Shown: piece by piece, positions 1 to 8,092 of the stretch
Layout of the letters: the number at the start of each line of letters is the position of its first letter
Numbering within the stretch: the stretch's first letter is position 1
DNA from: Kitasatospora terrestris
Lineage (GTDB): Bacteria; Actinomycetota; Actinomycetes; Streptomycetales; Streptomycetaceae
Length of the DNA stretch: 64,000 nt
Direction of reading: 5' to 3'
Assembly (NCBI RefSeq): GCF_039542905.1
Contig: NZ_BAABIS010000001.1
Coordinates: 6,200,001 to 6,264,000, forward strand
Translations under genes and position numbers: made by a program
Notes under the pieces: model-generated
The model's database searches: none
What the model saw: only the letters and a program-made list of their open reading frames with translations
What the model was told of the DNA's origin: nothing

Positions 1-1754
1 TCGGCTGGGGCTGGGCCGCCGTCCTGCTGCTGAGCAGCGGGCACGGCGCAGCGGCCGCGGTCGGCACCCCGCTGGTCGCCGCCGTCCTGGCCTGGAGCCT
101 GGTCCGCGGCCGCCAGACCGCCCTCGCGCTCACCGCCCGCATCGACGGGCTGCGCGAGCTCGCCCGCGGCCTGGCCGAGAGCGAACTGCCCGACGTGGTC
201 GACCGGATCCGGGCCGGCGAGGACCTCCCGCCGCTCGCCCAGTCCTTCCCCGCCGCCCCGCGCGACCGCCGGGCCGGCGGCGACGAGCTCCAGCAGGTCG
301 CCGAGGCGGTGGACGCCGTCCGGAGCGCCGCCGTCGCCGCCATCGTCCAGCAGGCCCAGGGCCGCGAGGGATCCAAGAAGGTCTTCCTCAACATCGCCCG
401 CCGCACCCAGGTGCTGATCCACCGCCAGATCAACATGCTGGACGCCCTGGAGCGCGAGCACGAGGAACCCGAGCTGCTCAAGGAGCTGTTCGCGGTCGAC
501 CACCTGGCCACCCGGATGCGGCGCAACGCCGAGAACCTGGTCATCCTCGGCGGCGCGCTGCCCGCCCGCCGCTGGCGCAACGCGGTGCCGATGGTCAACG
601 TGCTGCGCAGCTCGGTCTCCGAGACCGAGAACTACGCCCGGGTCGCCGTCCAGGGCGTGCCGCGGATCTCGCTCAGCGGCCAGGCGGTCGCCGACGTCAT
701 CCACCTGACCGCCGAGCTGATCGAGAACGGCACCACCTTCTCCCCGCCGTACACCCAGGTGCTGGTCTCCGCCCAGGAGGTCCCCAAGGGCCTGGCCGTC
801 GAGGTCGAGGACCGCGGGCTCGGCATGTCCGAGGAGGAGTACGAGCGGCTCAACGCCTACCTCGCCGACCCGCCCGAGCTGGACGTCGCCGCGCTCGGCG
901 ACGACCTGCGGCTCGGCCTGTTCGTGGTCTCCCGGCTCGCCGCCCGGCACGACATCCAGGTCACCCTGCGGCCCTCGCCGTACGGCGGCACCCGGGCCGT
1001 GGTGCTGGTCCCCGCCGCGCTGCTGGAGCAGCCGGAGTCCCCGGCGGGCATCCCCGGGCTGCCCTTCGGCGCCCGGGTCGCCGGCCCGGCCGCGGGCCCG
1101 GGCGCGGCGCCCGCGCTGAGTGCGCTGACCGGCGGCGCGGTCGAGCCGGCGGCGGTCGAGCCGCAGGCCGGCGACGCGATCCCGGGTTTGCCCGGCGCCG
1201 TGGTGGCCGCCTTCTCCTTCCCCCGGCCGACCGCCGAGGCCGCCGATCCGTACGGCCCGCTGGAGCCGGACGACCTGGACGCGGCGCTGGCCGCCGCCCT
1301 CTCCGCGCGCGCCGCCGCCCGGCCCGAGGCGCTGGAGGCCGACCCGGCCGAGTCCGCGCCGACCGATCCGGAGCCGCCGGTGCACGGCGCGGTGGCCGAC
1401 GCCGTCGAGCTCGCGGAGCCGGCCCGGCCCGGCGCCGACTGGTTCGACGCCGCCCGCTCGGGCTTCGAGTCCGGCGAGGACGACGGGCTGCGCACCCCCG
1501 CGGTGCTGCCCAAGCGGGTGCGCAACGCCAGCCTGGCCGACCAGCTGCGGGAGGCCGCGGCCGAACGGCCCGAGCCCGCCGCGCCGTCCCCCGCCGAACC
1601 GGCCGCCGAGCACACCCCGCAGCGCTCCCGCGCCACCATGGCCGCGATCCAGCGCGGCACCCGGAGCGCCCGGCTGACCCCCGACCACCCTGCCGCCGAG
1701 GCCGCCGCCCCGGCGCCCGAGGACGCATCGCCTACCGAGGATCCCCACCGATGA
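1..1754 (+). CDS. cvnA: Conservon sensor-like histidine kinase CvnA, 5' end missing
   Basis: This is the first gene of a cvnABCD conservon, which encodes a membrane-associated G-protein-like signalling complex. The reading frame is open to the left edge and runs from base 3 without a stop, so the true start lies outside the window. The visible N-terminus holds a hydrophobic, membrane-like stretch (bases 6-110). The ATPase region shows an N-box (LIENGTTFSPP, near 718-750) and a G1 box (EDRGLGM, near 810-830), as in HATPase_c proteins. The C-terminal third is a low-complexity Ala/Pro/Glu-rich tail. The stop overlaps the cvnB start as ATGA. The identity rests on gene order plus the ATPase motifs. 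Confidence 0.9.
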   Translation, partial: GWGWAAVLLLSSGHGAAAAVGTPLVAAVLAWSLVRGRQTALALTARIDGLRELARGLAESELPDVVDRIRAGEDLPPLAQSFPAAPRDRRAGGDELQQVAEAVDAVRSAAVAAIVQQAQGREGSKKVFLNIARRTQVLIHRQINMLDALEREHEEPELLKELFAVDHLATRMRRNAENLVILGGALPARRWRNAVPMVNVLRSSVSETENYARVAVQGVPRISLSGQAVADVIHLTAELIENGTTFSPPYTQVLVSAQEVPKGLAVEVEDRGLGMSEEEYERLNAYLADPPELDVAALGDDLRLGLFVVSRLAARHDIQVTLRPSPYGGTRAVVLVPAALLEQPESPAGIPGLPFGARVAGPAAGPGAAPALSALTGGAVEPAAVEPQAGDAIPGLPGAVVAAFSFPRPTAEAADPYGPLEPDDLDAALAAALSARAAARPEALEADPAESAPTDPEPPVHGAVADAVELAEPARPGADWFDAARSGFESGEDDGLRTPAVLPKRVRNASLADQLREAAAERPEPAAPSPAEPAAEHTPQRSRATMAAIQRGTRSARLTPDHPAAEAAAPAPEDASPTEDPHR

Positions 1755-2182
1755 CCCAGCTCACCGACACCCAGCGCGATCTCAACTGGCTCCTCGACGA
1801 GCTGGTGTCCCGGGTCCCCGAGACCCGGCACGCGATCGTGCTGTCCGAGGACGGCCTGCTGGTCGGCATGTCGAAGCAGCTCGACCGCGCGGACGCCGAG
1901 CACCTCTCCGCGGTCGCCTCCGGCCTGCAGAGCCTGGCTCGCGGCGCGGGCCAGCGCTTCGACGGCGGCACCGTCCGGCAGACGGTGATCGAGATGGACC
2001 GGCTGTTCCTGTTCGTCACCACCGCCGGCCAGGGCGCCCGGCTCGCCGTCCTCACCTCCGAGGAGGTCGACGCCGGCCTGATGGCGTACGAGATCAACAT
2101 GCTGGTCAAGCAGGTCGGCCAGTACCTGACCGCCGCGCCGCGCAGCGACGCCGGTCGGGGCGCCGCGGGTGACGGCGCGTGA
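1751..2182 (+). CDS. cvnB: Roadblock/LC7 domain protein CvnB
   Basis: A 143-aa roadblock/LC7-family protein, the usual second member of a conservon. By family it acts as a scaffold or regulatory partner for the small GTPase CvnD. The sequence from LNWLLDELVSRVPETRHAIVLSEDG onward, taken in short blocks, has the alternating helix-strand pattern of roadblock proteins (DELVSRVPE, then AIVLSEDGLLVGMS). The ATG overlaps the cvnA stop by 4 nt, and its own stop overlaps the cvnC GTG as GTGA. Translation is therefore probably coupled throughout. Confidence 0.92.
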   Translation: MTQLTDTQRDLNWLLDELVSRVPETRHAIVLSEDGLLVGMSKQLDRADAEHLSAVASGLQSLARGAGQRFDGGTVRQTVIEMDRLFLFVTTAGQGARLAVLTSEEVDAGLMAYEINMLVKQVGQYLTAAPRSDAGRGAAGDGA

Positions 2183-2556
2183 CCGTGGAGTCCGAGGACG
2201 CCTGGTTCGACCGCGACGCCGGTCACCTGGTCCGCCCGTACGCCATCACCGGCGGGCGGACCGCCTCCGAGCGGGCCGACCTCTCGCTGATCACCCTCGT
2301 GGTGACCACCGACCCGCGCACCGACACCACGCGGATGTCGCCGGAGCAGGCCGCCATCCTGGCGCTCTGCCTGGAGCGGCCGCTCGCGGTGGCGGAGATC
2401 GCCGCCAGCCTGGACCTGCCGGTCAGCGTGGTCAAGGTGCTGCTGGGCGACCTCGCGGAGGCCGCGCTGATCCTCACCCGCGCGCCCGTCCCGCTGGCCG
2501 AGGTCCCGGACCTGGCGCTGATCCAGGCCGTGATCGAGGGCGTCCGCAACCTCTGA
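2179..2556 (+). CDS. cvnC: DUF742 protein CvnC
   Basis: A 125-aa DUF742 protein, the third conservon gene. It carries the usual features: an early HLVRPYAITGGRT block (about residues 15-27) and a winged-helix-like second half (LALCLERPLAVAEIAASLDLPV read in two blocks, then VVKVLLGDLAEAALI). The GTG start overlaps the cvnB stop. The role is structural or regulatory in the Cvn complex; no enzymatic motif is visible. A 79-nt gap separates it from cvnD. Confidence 0.9.
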   Translation: MTVESEDAWFDRDAGHLVRPYAITGGRTASERADLSLITLVVTTDPRTDTTRMSPEQAAILALCLERPLAVAEIAASLDLPVSVVKVLLGDLAEAALILTRAPVPLAEVPDLALIQAVIEGVRNL

Positions 2557-2635
2557 CCGGCGGCCGGGCCGACCGCCCGACCGCCCCGACCGCACGTCAC
2601 CTGCACTGAGGGGTACACACGATGGAGCTCGCCGC

Positions 2636-3208
2636 ATGACCGCCGGCCTGGTGCCGGGGGCGGTCAAGATCCTGGTCGCCGGCGGCTTCGGCGTGGGCAA
2701 GACCACCATGGTCGGCTCGGTCAGCGAGATCGAGCCGCTGCAGACCGAGGAGCGGATCACCCAGGCCAGCGTCGGCGTGGACAGCCTGGACGGGGTCCGC
2801 ACCAAGTCCACCACCACGGTGGCGATGGACTTCGGGCGGATCACCATCCACGACGAGCTGGTGCTCTACCTGTTCGGCACGCCCGGGCAGTTCCGTTTCT
2901 GGTTCATGTGGGACGACCTCTCGCTCGGCGCGCTGGGCGCGGTGGTGCTGGCCGACACCCGGCGGCTGGAGAGCAGCTTCGCCGCGGTCGACTTCTTCGA
3001 GCAGCGCGGCATCCCGTTCGCCGTCGGGGTCAACTGCTTCCACGGGCGCCGCGACTGCACCCCGGACGAGGTGCGGGCCGCGCTCGACCTCGACCCGTCG
3101 GTGCCGGTGGTCCTGTGCGACGTGCGCGACCGCGCCTCCAGCAAGGACGTGCTGCTCGCCCTGCTCGACCGGGTCCGCGACCGCGCCCTCAGCGCGGCGG
3201 CGGTCTAG
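2636..3208 (+). CDS. cvnD: Conservon GTPase CvnD
   Basis: A 190-aa Ras-like/MglA-type GTP-binding protein, the fourth conservon gene. The P-loop GGFGVGKT lies at about residues 16-23, and a G3-like LFGTPGQ at about 81-87 carries the switch II glutamine. The usual G4 NKxD is degenerate (VNCFHG), which is common in this family. An ATG 14 nt upstream hits a stop at once, so 2636 is chosen; a short GGAG lies at 2624-2627. The gene converges on the MocR gene with only 16 nt between stops. Some conservons carry a P450 as a fifth gene; the P450 here is 10 kb away and not part of the unit. Confidence 0.92.
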   Translation: MTAGLVPGAVKILVAGGFGVGKTTMVGSVSEIEPLQTEERITQASVGVDSLDGVRTKSTTTVAMDFGRITIHDELVLYLFGTPGQFRFWFMWDDLSLGALGAVVLADTRRLESSFAAVDFFEQRGIPFAVGVNCFHGRRDCTPDEVRAALDLDPSVPVVLCDVRDRASSKDVLLALLDRVRDRALSAAAV

Positions 3209-3224
3209 CCCCCGGGCCCAGCCC

Positions 3225-4637
3225 TCAGGTCTCGCCCAGGGCGCGGCGGAGGCGGTGGACGCCCTCGGTGATCCGGGCCGGGGATTCGGCGCAGGCGTAG
3301 CCGACCCGCAGGTGCGGGCCGGGCGGCTCGGCGGTGAAGTAGCCGCGGCCCGGGGTGACGGCTGCGCCCTCGCGCAGGGCGGCGGCCGCGACGGCGGCCG
3401 GGTCGGTGCCCTCCGGCAGCCGGAGCCACAGGTGGTAGCCGCCGTACGGCAGCCGGGCGGGGGCGAGCCCGCCGAGCGCCGTGGCCGCAGCGGTGCGCCG
3501 CTCCCGCAGGGCGTTGCCGAGCGCCTTGAGGTGGCGCGGCCAGCCGGGGGAGCCGACCAGTTCGAGTGCCGCCTCCTGGAGCGGGCGCGGTACGAAGAAG
3601 GAGTCCACCGCCTGCACCGCGCGCAGCCTGGCCAGCGCCGGACCCTTCGCGGCGAGCGCCGCGACCCGCAGGTTGGGCGAGGTGGCCTTGGTGAGCGAGC
3701 GGATGTGCACCACGACGCCGTCCGGGTCGTCGGCGGCGAGCGGCGGCGGCAGTTCGGGCGCGTCGGCGTGCACCAGCCGCCGGGCGAAGTCGTCCTCGAC
3801 CACGAACGCCCCGGCGTCCCGGGCGATCCGCACCACCTCGCGGCGCCGCTCGGCGGAGAGCACCGTTCCGGTGGGGTTCTGGAACAGCGGCTGGCAGACC
3901 AGCAGCCGGGCGCCGCTGGCGGCGAAGGCTCCGGCCAGCAGGTCGGTGCGCAGCCCGTCGCGGTCGACCGGCACCGGGACGGGTCGCAGCCCGGCGGCGC
4001 GGGCGATCGCCAGCATCCCGGGGTAGGTCGGCGACTCGACCAGGACCGGCGCGCCGGGCGCGGCCAGCGAGCGCAGCGCGGTGGTGAGCGCGGACTGCCC
4101 GCCGGCGGCGATCAGCACGTCGGCCGCGGTGACGCTCTCGGCGATGTCCCGGGCGAACCAGGCGCGCAGCTCGGGCAGGCCCTCCAGTGGCGGGCGGCTC
4201 CAGGCGCCGGGCCGCCGCCCGGCCCGGGCGAGCGCCCCGGCGAGGGCCTGCTCGGGCTGGAGCGAGGGGTGCAGGTAGCCGCTGTTGAGGTCGATCACCT
4301 CGGCGGGCGGCAGGGCGAGGGCGGTGAGCACGCCGGAGGCGTCGATGGAGCGGGCGGGTGGCAGCCCGGCCTCGGCGCTGAGCGCGACCTCCTGCCAGGA
4401 GGTGTCGCCGGGGGCGGGTGCGGAGCGCCTCGGCTCGGCGCGGAACACCCCGGCGCCGGGCCGGGCCACCACCAGGCCCTCGGCGGCCAGCGCGGAGATC
4501 GCCCGGGAGACCGTCACCGGGCTCACCTGGTGCCGCTGCACGAGCTCCCGGCTGGACGGCAGCTTCTCGCCGATGGAGTAGCGGACGACCTCCCGCCGCA
4601 GCATCGAGGCCAGCTCAGCCACGCTCGTCCGCTCCAT
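3225..4637 (-). CDS. MocR-type regulator (GntR-aminotransferase fusion)
   Basis: A transcription regulator of about 470 aa with an N-terminal GntR winged helix (SSRELVQRHQVSPVTVSRAI, residues about 25-44) and a C-terminal fold-type I PLP aminotransferase domain. LTKATSP carries the expected PLP lysine. I start it at the ATG at 4637 (MERTSVAEL), because the longer frame runs backwards through the divergent transporter gene. It faces the DMT exporter with only 34 nt between starts, so it probably controls both. The effector is unknown; MocR proteins usually sense PLP or amino compounds. Confidence 0.85.
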   Translation of the reverse strand: MERTSVAELASMLRREVVRYSIGEKLPSSRELVQRHQVSPVTVSRAISALAAEGLVVARPGAGVFRAEPRRSAPAPGDTSWQEVALSAEAGLPPARSIDASGVLTALALPPAEVIDLNSGYLHPSLQPEQALAGALARAGRRPGAWSRPPLEGLPELRAWFARDIAESVTAADVLIAAGGQSALTTALRSLAAPGAPVLVESPTYPGMLAIARAAGLRPVPVPVDRDGLRTDLLAGAFAASGARLLVCQPLFQNPTGTVLSAERRREVVRIARDAGAFVVEDDFARRLVHADAPELPPPLAADDPDGVVVHIRSLTKATSPNLRVAALAAKGPALARLRAVQAVDSFFVPRPLQEAALELVGSPGWPRHLKALGNALRERRTAAATALGGLAPARLPYGGYHLWLRLPEGTDPAAVAAAALREGAAVTPGRGYFTAEPPGPHLRVGYACAESPARITEGVHRLRRALGET

Positions 4638-4671
4638 GGCCGGCCGCCCTTCGCAACTGCTACGCTCCTGT
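4638..4671. promoter_or_regulatory. Bidirectional mocR / DMT exporter promoter region
   Basis: The 34 nt between the divergent starts hold a plus-strand -10-like TACGCT (4661-4666) only 5 nt before the ATG at 4672, and on the other strand a TAGCAG overlapping it (4657-4662). This predicts a leaderless exporter mRNA and overlapping promoters. Two copies of CGATAGCG (4683-4690 and 4706-4713), 23 nt apart, sit just inside the exporter gene and could be the direct-repeat type of operator used by MocR proteins. Confidence 0.4.
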
Positions 4672-5565
4672 ATGACAGCACACGATAGCGCTTTTCTCCC
4701 CCGCTCGATAGCGGTCGGCGGCACCGCCCGCGCCTCCCTCGGGGTGCTCTGCTTCTCCTTCAGCTTCCCGGCCACGGTGTGGGCGCTCGACGGCTTCGGC
4801 CCCTGGAGCGCCACCGGACTGCGCGGTGTGCTGGCCGCCCTGGTGGCGGGCGTCTGCCTGGTGGTCCGCCGGGTGCCGCTGCCGGCCCGGGCCGACCGGC
4901 CGGGCCTGCTGGTCGTCGCGGCGGGGTGCGTGCTCGGCTTCCCGCTGCTCACCACGCTGGCGCTGACCAGCTCCTCGACTGCGCACTCGGCGGTGGTGAT
5001 CGGCCTGCTGCCGCTGGCCACCGCGGTGGTCTCGGCGGTGCGGACGGGGGCCCGCCCGCCGCGGGCGTTCTGGTGGGCGGCGGGTGCGGGGGCGGCCGTG
5101 GTGGCGGCGTTCACGCTGCAGCAGAGCAGCGGCGCGCCGGGCCTGGCGGACCTGTACCTGATGGGCGCGCTGCTGGTCTGCGCGGCCGGCTACGCGGAGG
5201 GCGGCCGGCTGGCGCGGCGGATGCCGGGCTGGCAGGTGATCGCCTGGGCGGTGGTGGCGGCGCTGCCGGTGATGGTGCTGACCGCGGCACTGGGGCTGGG
5301 CGCCGAACCGGTGCGGGCGAGCACGCACGGACTGCTGGGCCTGGTGTACGTCGGCGCGGTCTCGCAGTTCGGCGGCTTCGTGCCCTGGTACCGGGGGATG
5401 GCGGAGATCGGCGTGCCCCGGGCCAGTCAGCTGCAGCTCGCCCAGCCGCTGCTGACGCTCGGCTGGGCGGTGCTGGTGCTGGGCGAGCGGCTGCCGGCCG
5501 CCGCGCCGGTCGCGGCGCTGGCGGTGGTCGGCTGCATCGCCGCCACCCAGCGGATCCGCCGCTGA
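4672..5565 (+). CDS. DMT/EamA-family exporter
   Basis: A membrane transporter of 297 aa with about ten hydrophobic segments and two EamA repeats. By family it exports small metabolites such as amino acids or related compounds. The ATG at 4672 gives MTAHDSAF and needs no Shine-Dalgarno if the mRNA is leaderless; an in-frame ATG at 4636 would start inside the mocR start region and is less likely. The first codons include the rare ATA and look promoter-like, so a slightly later start cannot be excluded. Pairing with mocR suggests regulator-controlled export. Confidence 0.8.
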   Translation: MTAHDSAFLPRSIAVGGTARASLGVLCFSFSFPATVWALDGFGPWSATGLRGVLAALVAGVCLVVRRVPLPARADRPGLLVVAAGCVLGFPLLTTLALTSSSTAHSAVVIGLLPLATAVVSAVRTGARPPRAFWWAAGAGAAVVAAFTLQQSSGAPGLADLYLMGALLVCAAGYAEGGRLARRMPGWQVIAWAVVAALPVMVLTAALGLGAEPVRASTHGLLGLVYVGAVSQFGGFVPWYRGMAEIGVPRASQLQLAQPLLTLGWAVLVLGERLPAAAPVAALAVVGCIAATQRIRR

Positions 5566-5610
5566 GCCGGCCGGCCTCGGTGGCCCGGTGGCCCGGCGGC
5601 GGATCCCGGG

Positions 5611-6699
5611 TCAGACCTGGATGCCGAGGTCCTTGCAGGCCTTGGCGTACGTCCCGGAGCAGACCTCGGACGCCTTGTAGAGCCCGCCGGCGATCACCGT
5701 GTCGTTGATCTTGGCCTTGGTGACCACGATCGGGGTGAGCAGCATCGAGGGGATCTGGTTGCCCTGGCTGTCGGTGATGGTGGCCGCGACGGCGGTGACG
5801 TCCAGGCCCTTCAGCAGGTAGACGGCGAGGTTGGCGGCGGCGTCCGCCTCCGGCCGGTACGGCTTGTAGATGGTGTACGTCTGCTCACCGGTCAGCACCC
5901 GCCGGACCGCGTCCAGCGAGGCGTCCTGCCCGCCGACCGGGACGTCGTTGCGCCCGGCCTTGTGCAGGGTGTCGATGATCGAGGCGGCCATGCCGTCGTT
6001 GGCGGAGTAGACGGCCTGGAAGCCGTTCTTGCCGAGCTTGCCGATCGCGTCGTTCATCTTCTGCGCGGCGACCTCCGGCTTCCACTCGCCGGACTGCTCG
6101 TAGGCGATCCGCTTGACCTTGCCGTCGAGGGCCTTGTGCGCGCCCTCCTTGAAGTCGGCGGCGTTCGGGTCGGTCTCCGAGCCGTTGATCATCACGATCT
6201 CGGCGTTGGCGGCCTTCGGGCCCAGCGCGTCCAGCAGGGCCTGGCCCTGGAGTTCGCCGGTGCGCTTGTTGTCGAAGGAGATGTACGCGGCGACCTTGCC
6301 GGCGGCGAGCCGGTCGTACGCGATCACCTTGGTGCCCTGCTTGGTGGCCTTCTCGACCCAGGGCGCGGTGACGGCGGCGTTCACCGGGTCGAGCACGATC
6401 ACCTTGACCCCGCGGGAGAGCAGCGCGTCGAACTGCTCCTTCTGCTTGTTCTCGTCACCGTCGGCGTTGGCGTAGTCGACGGTGCAGCGGGTGCACAGAC
6501 CGGTGACCGAAGCCTCGATCATCGGCTTGTCGAACGCCTCGTAGCGGGTGGACGACGCCCGTTCGGGCAGGAGCAGTCCGACCGCTCGGTTGTTGCTCGA
6601 CGACGGCTTCGCGCCGTCCGACCCGCAGGCGGACAGCGACAGGGCCAGCGCCACGGCGGCGGCCGTGGCGACGGCGATGCGAGGCGGGGTTGCGCTCAT
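5611..6699 (-). CDS. Sugar ABC transporter substrate-binding lipoprotein (XylF/RbsB type)
   Basis: A 362-aa periplasmic-binding-protein-1 family lipoprotein. The signal peptide ends in a lipobox (LSLSAC), and the mature part shows type I fold motifs (VGLLLPERAS, VIVLDPVNAA, VYSANDGMAASI, GGQDAS). It resembles xylose or ribose-family binding proteins. The start at 6699 (MSATPP) is preceded by AGGAGG on its strand (complement of 6711-6716). No permease or ATPase gene lies beside it, so it is an orphan here. It may use a transporter encoded elsewhere or act as a sensor. Confidence 0.85.
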   Translation of the reverse strand: MSATPPRIAVATAAAVALALSLSACGSDGAKPSSSNNRAVGLLLPERASSTRYEAFDKPMIEASVTGLCTRCTVDYANADGDENKQKEQFDALLSRGVKVIVLDPVNAAVTAPWVEKATKQGTKVIAYDRLAAGKVAAYISFDNKRTGELQGQALLDALGPKAANAEIVMINGSETDPNAADFKEGAHKALDGKVKRIAYEQSGEWKPEVAAQKMNDAIGKLGKNGFQAVYSANDGMAASIIDTLHKAGRNDVPVGGQDASLDAVRRVLTGEQTYTIYKPYRPEADAAANLAVYLLKGLDVTAVAATITDSQGNQIPSMLLTPIVVTKAKINDTVIAGGLYKASEVCSGTYAKACKDLGIQV

Positions 6700-6849
6700 G
6701 GTGGGTGGGGCCTCCTGACAGCGCCGCAACATTGCAGCGAGGTGAAGGAGTCAAGCGGGCGCGTCAAGGTGACGTCAATAAGTAAAACAATCTGCTCACA
6801 GAATCGACCAAGTCGTTACCTTCTTGAATGCTCCGTTCAGGGTCCCCGA
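6700..6849. promoter_or_regulatory. AT-enriched intergenic region upstream of the sugar-binding lipoprotein
   Basis: About 150 nt between two minus-strand genes. It contains a patch rich in A/T (about 6770-6840) that stands out in this GC-rich sequence. On the minus strand there are several TTGAC hexamers (TTGACG, CTTGACG, CTTGACT) within 40 nt. These could be alternative -35 elements, but I cannot pick a matching -10 with confidence. Confidence 0.3.
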
Positions 6850-7794
6850 CTACCGCTCGGTACGCACCACCAGGCACACCCCGGCCACCACGATCGCGCC
6901 GCCCAGGACGATCGGCCAGGTCAGGGGCTCGGCGAGGATCAGCCAGCCGAGCACCACCGCCACCACCGGATTGACGTACGCGTACGTCGCGACCAGCGGA
7001 AGCGGTGCGCGCTGCAGCAGCCATGCATAGGCCGTGAACGCGACAAGTGAACCGAACGTAAACAGGTACGCCAGGGCGAACCAGGACGCGGTGGACACCG
7101 CCGCCGGGTCGAAGTGCCGCTGCTCGCCCCGTGCCAGCGCCAGCAGGCCCGCGCCGACGCCGGCCGTCAGCATCTCGTACACGCTGGCCGCGAACGGGTT
7201 GGCCGGCATCGGCAGATAGCCCGCGAGGAACGAGCCGAACGCCCAGACCAGCGCCGCCGCGACCACCATCAGCAGGCCGGTCAGCCGCACCTCGCCGGTC
7301 AGTCCGGGCGAGGTCAGCACCAGCAGTCCGACCAGGCCGAGCAGCACCCCGCCGACCGTCGCCGCCGGGGTCCGCCGGCCCGCCGCGCGCCGCAGCAGCA
7401 CCACCCACAGCGGCACGCTCGCCACCAGCAGCGCGGTCAGCCCGGACGGCACCGTCCGCTCGGCCAGCACCACCAGGCCGTTGCCGCCGATCAGCAGCAG
7501 CACGCCGACCAGCGCCGCCGACGCGAACTGCCGCCCGCCCACCCGCAGCGCGGACGGGCCCTGCCGCCATGCCACCAGCGCGGCCAGCAGTGCCCCGGCG
7601 ACCAGGAAGCGGGCGGAGGCGGAGAGGAACGGCGGGATGGTCTCCACCACCACCCGGATCGCCAGGTAGGTGGAGCCCCAGACCACGTACACGATGCCGA
7701 GGGCGGCCCAGATCGCGCCGGAGGTGGAGCGGGCCGCCGGGGGAGCGGAGTCCTGGAGGGGAGGGGAGACCGGTGGTCGGGACTGGGTGGTCAT
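6850..7794 (-). CDS. DMT/EamA-family exporter
   Basis: A second DMT-family membrane transporter, 314 aa, with ten hydrophobic segments. It has the early GIVYVVWGSTYLAIR signature (residues about 30-44) of the RhaT/EamA group and a second repeat with PLPLVATYAYVNPVVA. The start is set at 7794 (MTTQSRP) because a GGAG (complement of 7801-7804) lies 6 nt upstream; the ATG 6 nt earlier would touch it. It stands alone, between the binding lipoprotein and a divergent membrane protein. The substrate is unknown. Confidence 0.85.
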   Translation of the reverse strand: MTTQSRPPVSPPLQDSAPPAARSTSGAIWAALGIVYVVWGSTYLAIRVVVETIPPFLSASARFLVAGALLAALVAWRQGPSALRVGGRQFASAALVGVLLLIGGNGLVVLAERTVPSGLTALLVASVPLWVVLLRRAAGRRTPAATVGGVLLGLVGLLVLTSPGLTGEVRLTGLLMVVAAALVWAFGSFLAGYLPMPANPFAASVYEMLTAGVGAGLLALARGEQRHFDPAAVSTASWFALAYLFTFGSLVAFTAYAWLLQRAPLPLVATYAYVNPVVAVVLGWLILAEPLTWPIVLGGAIVVAGVCLVVRTER

Positions 7795-8092
7795 GAGCAT
7801 CTCCGGGTTACGGTCCTGTTGTGGGGGTCGCTCGCATGAGACCACACCGCAGGCCGTCCCCGACAGCGGCATTCCGGCAGGATCACCGCGAAATACCGCC
7901 GACCGGTCGCGGTGTCGAGCGGGCGTGCGCCGACCGCGGGCCGGCCGTGCGCCGGTCGGGTGCCGACCGTGGGCCGACCGGATGAACCGGCAGGTCCGGC
8001 ACGCCCGCGAGGCCCGCCGCCCCGGCCCGCCGGGTGGTACGGATGGGGGCGGCCCGAGCGCAGCCGACCCGACGACCCGAGGAGCGGCCAGG

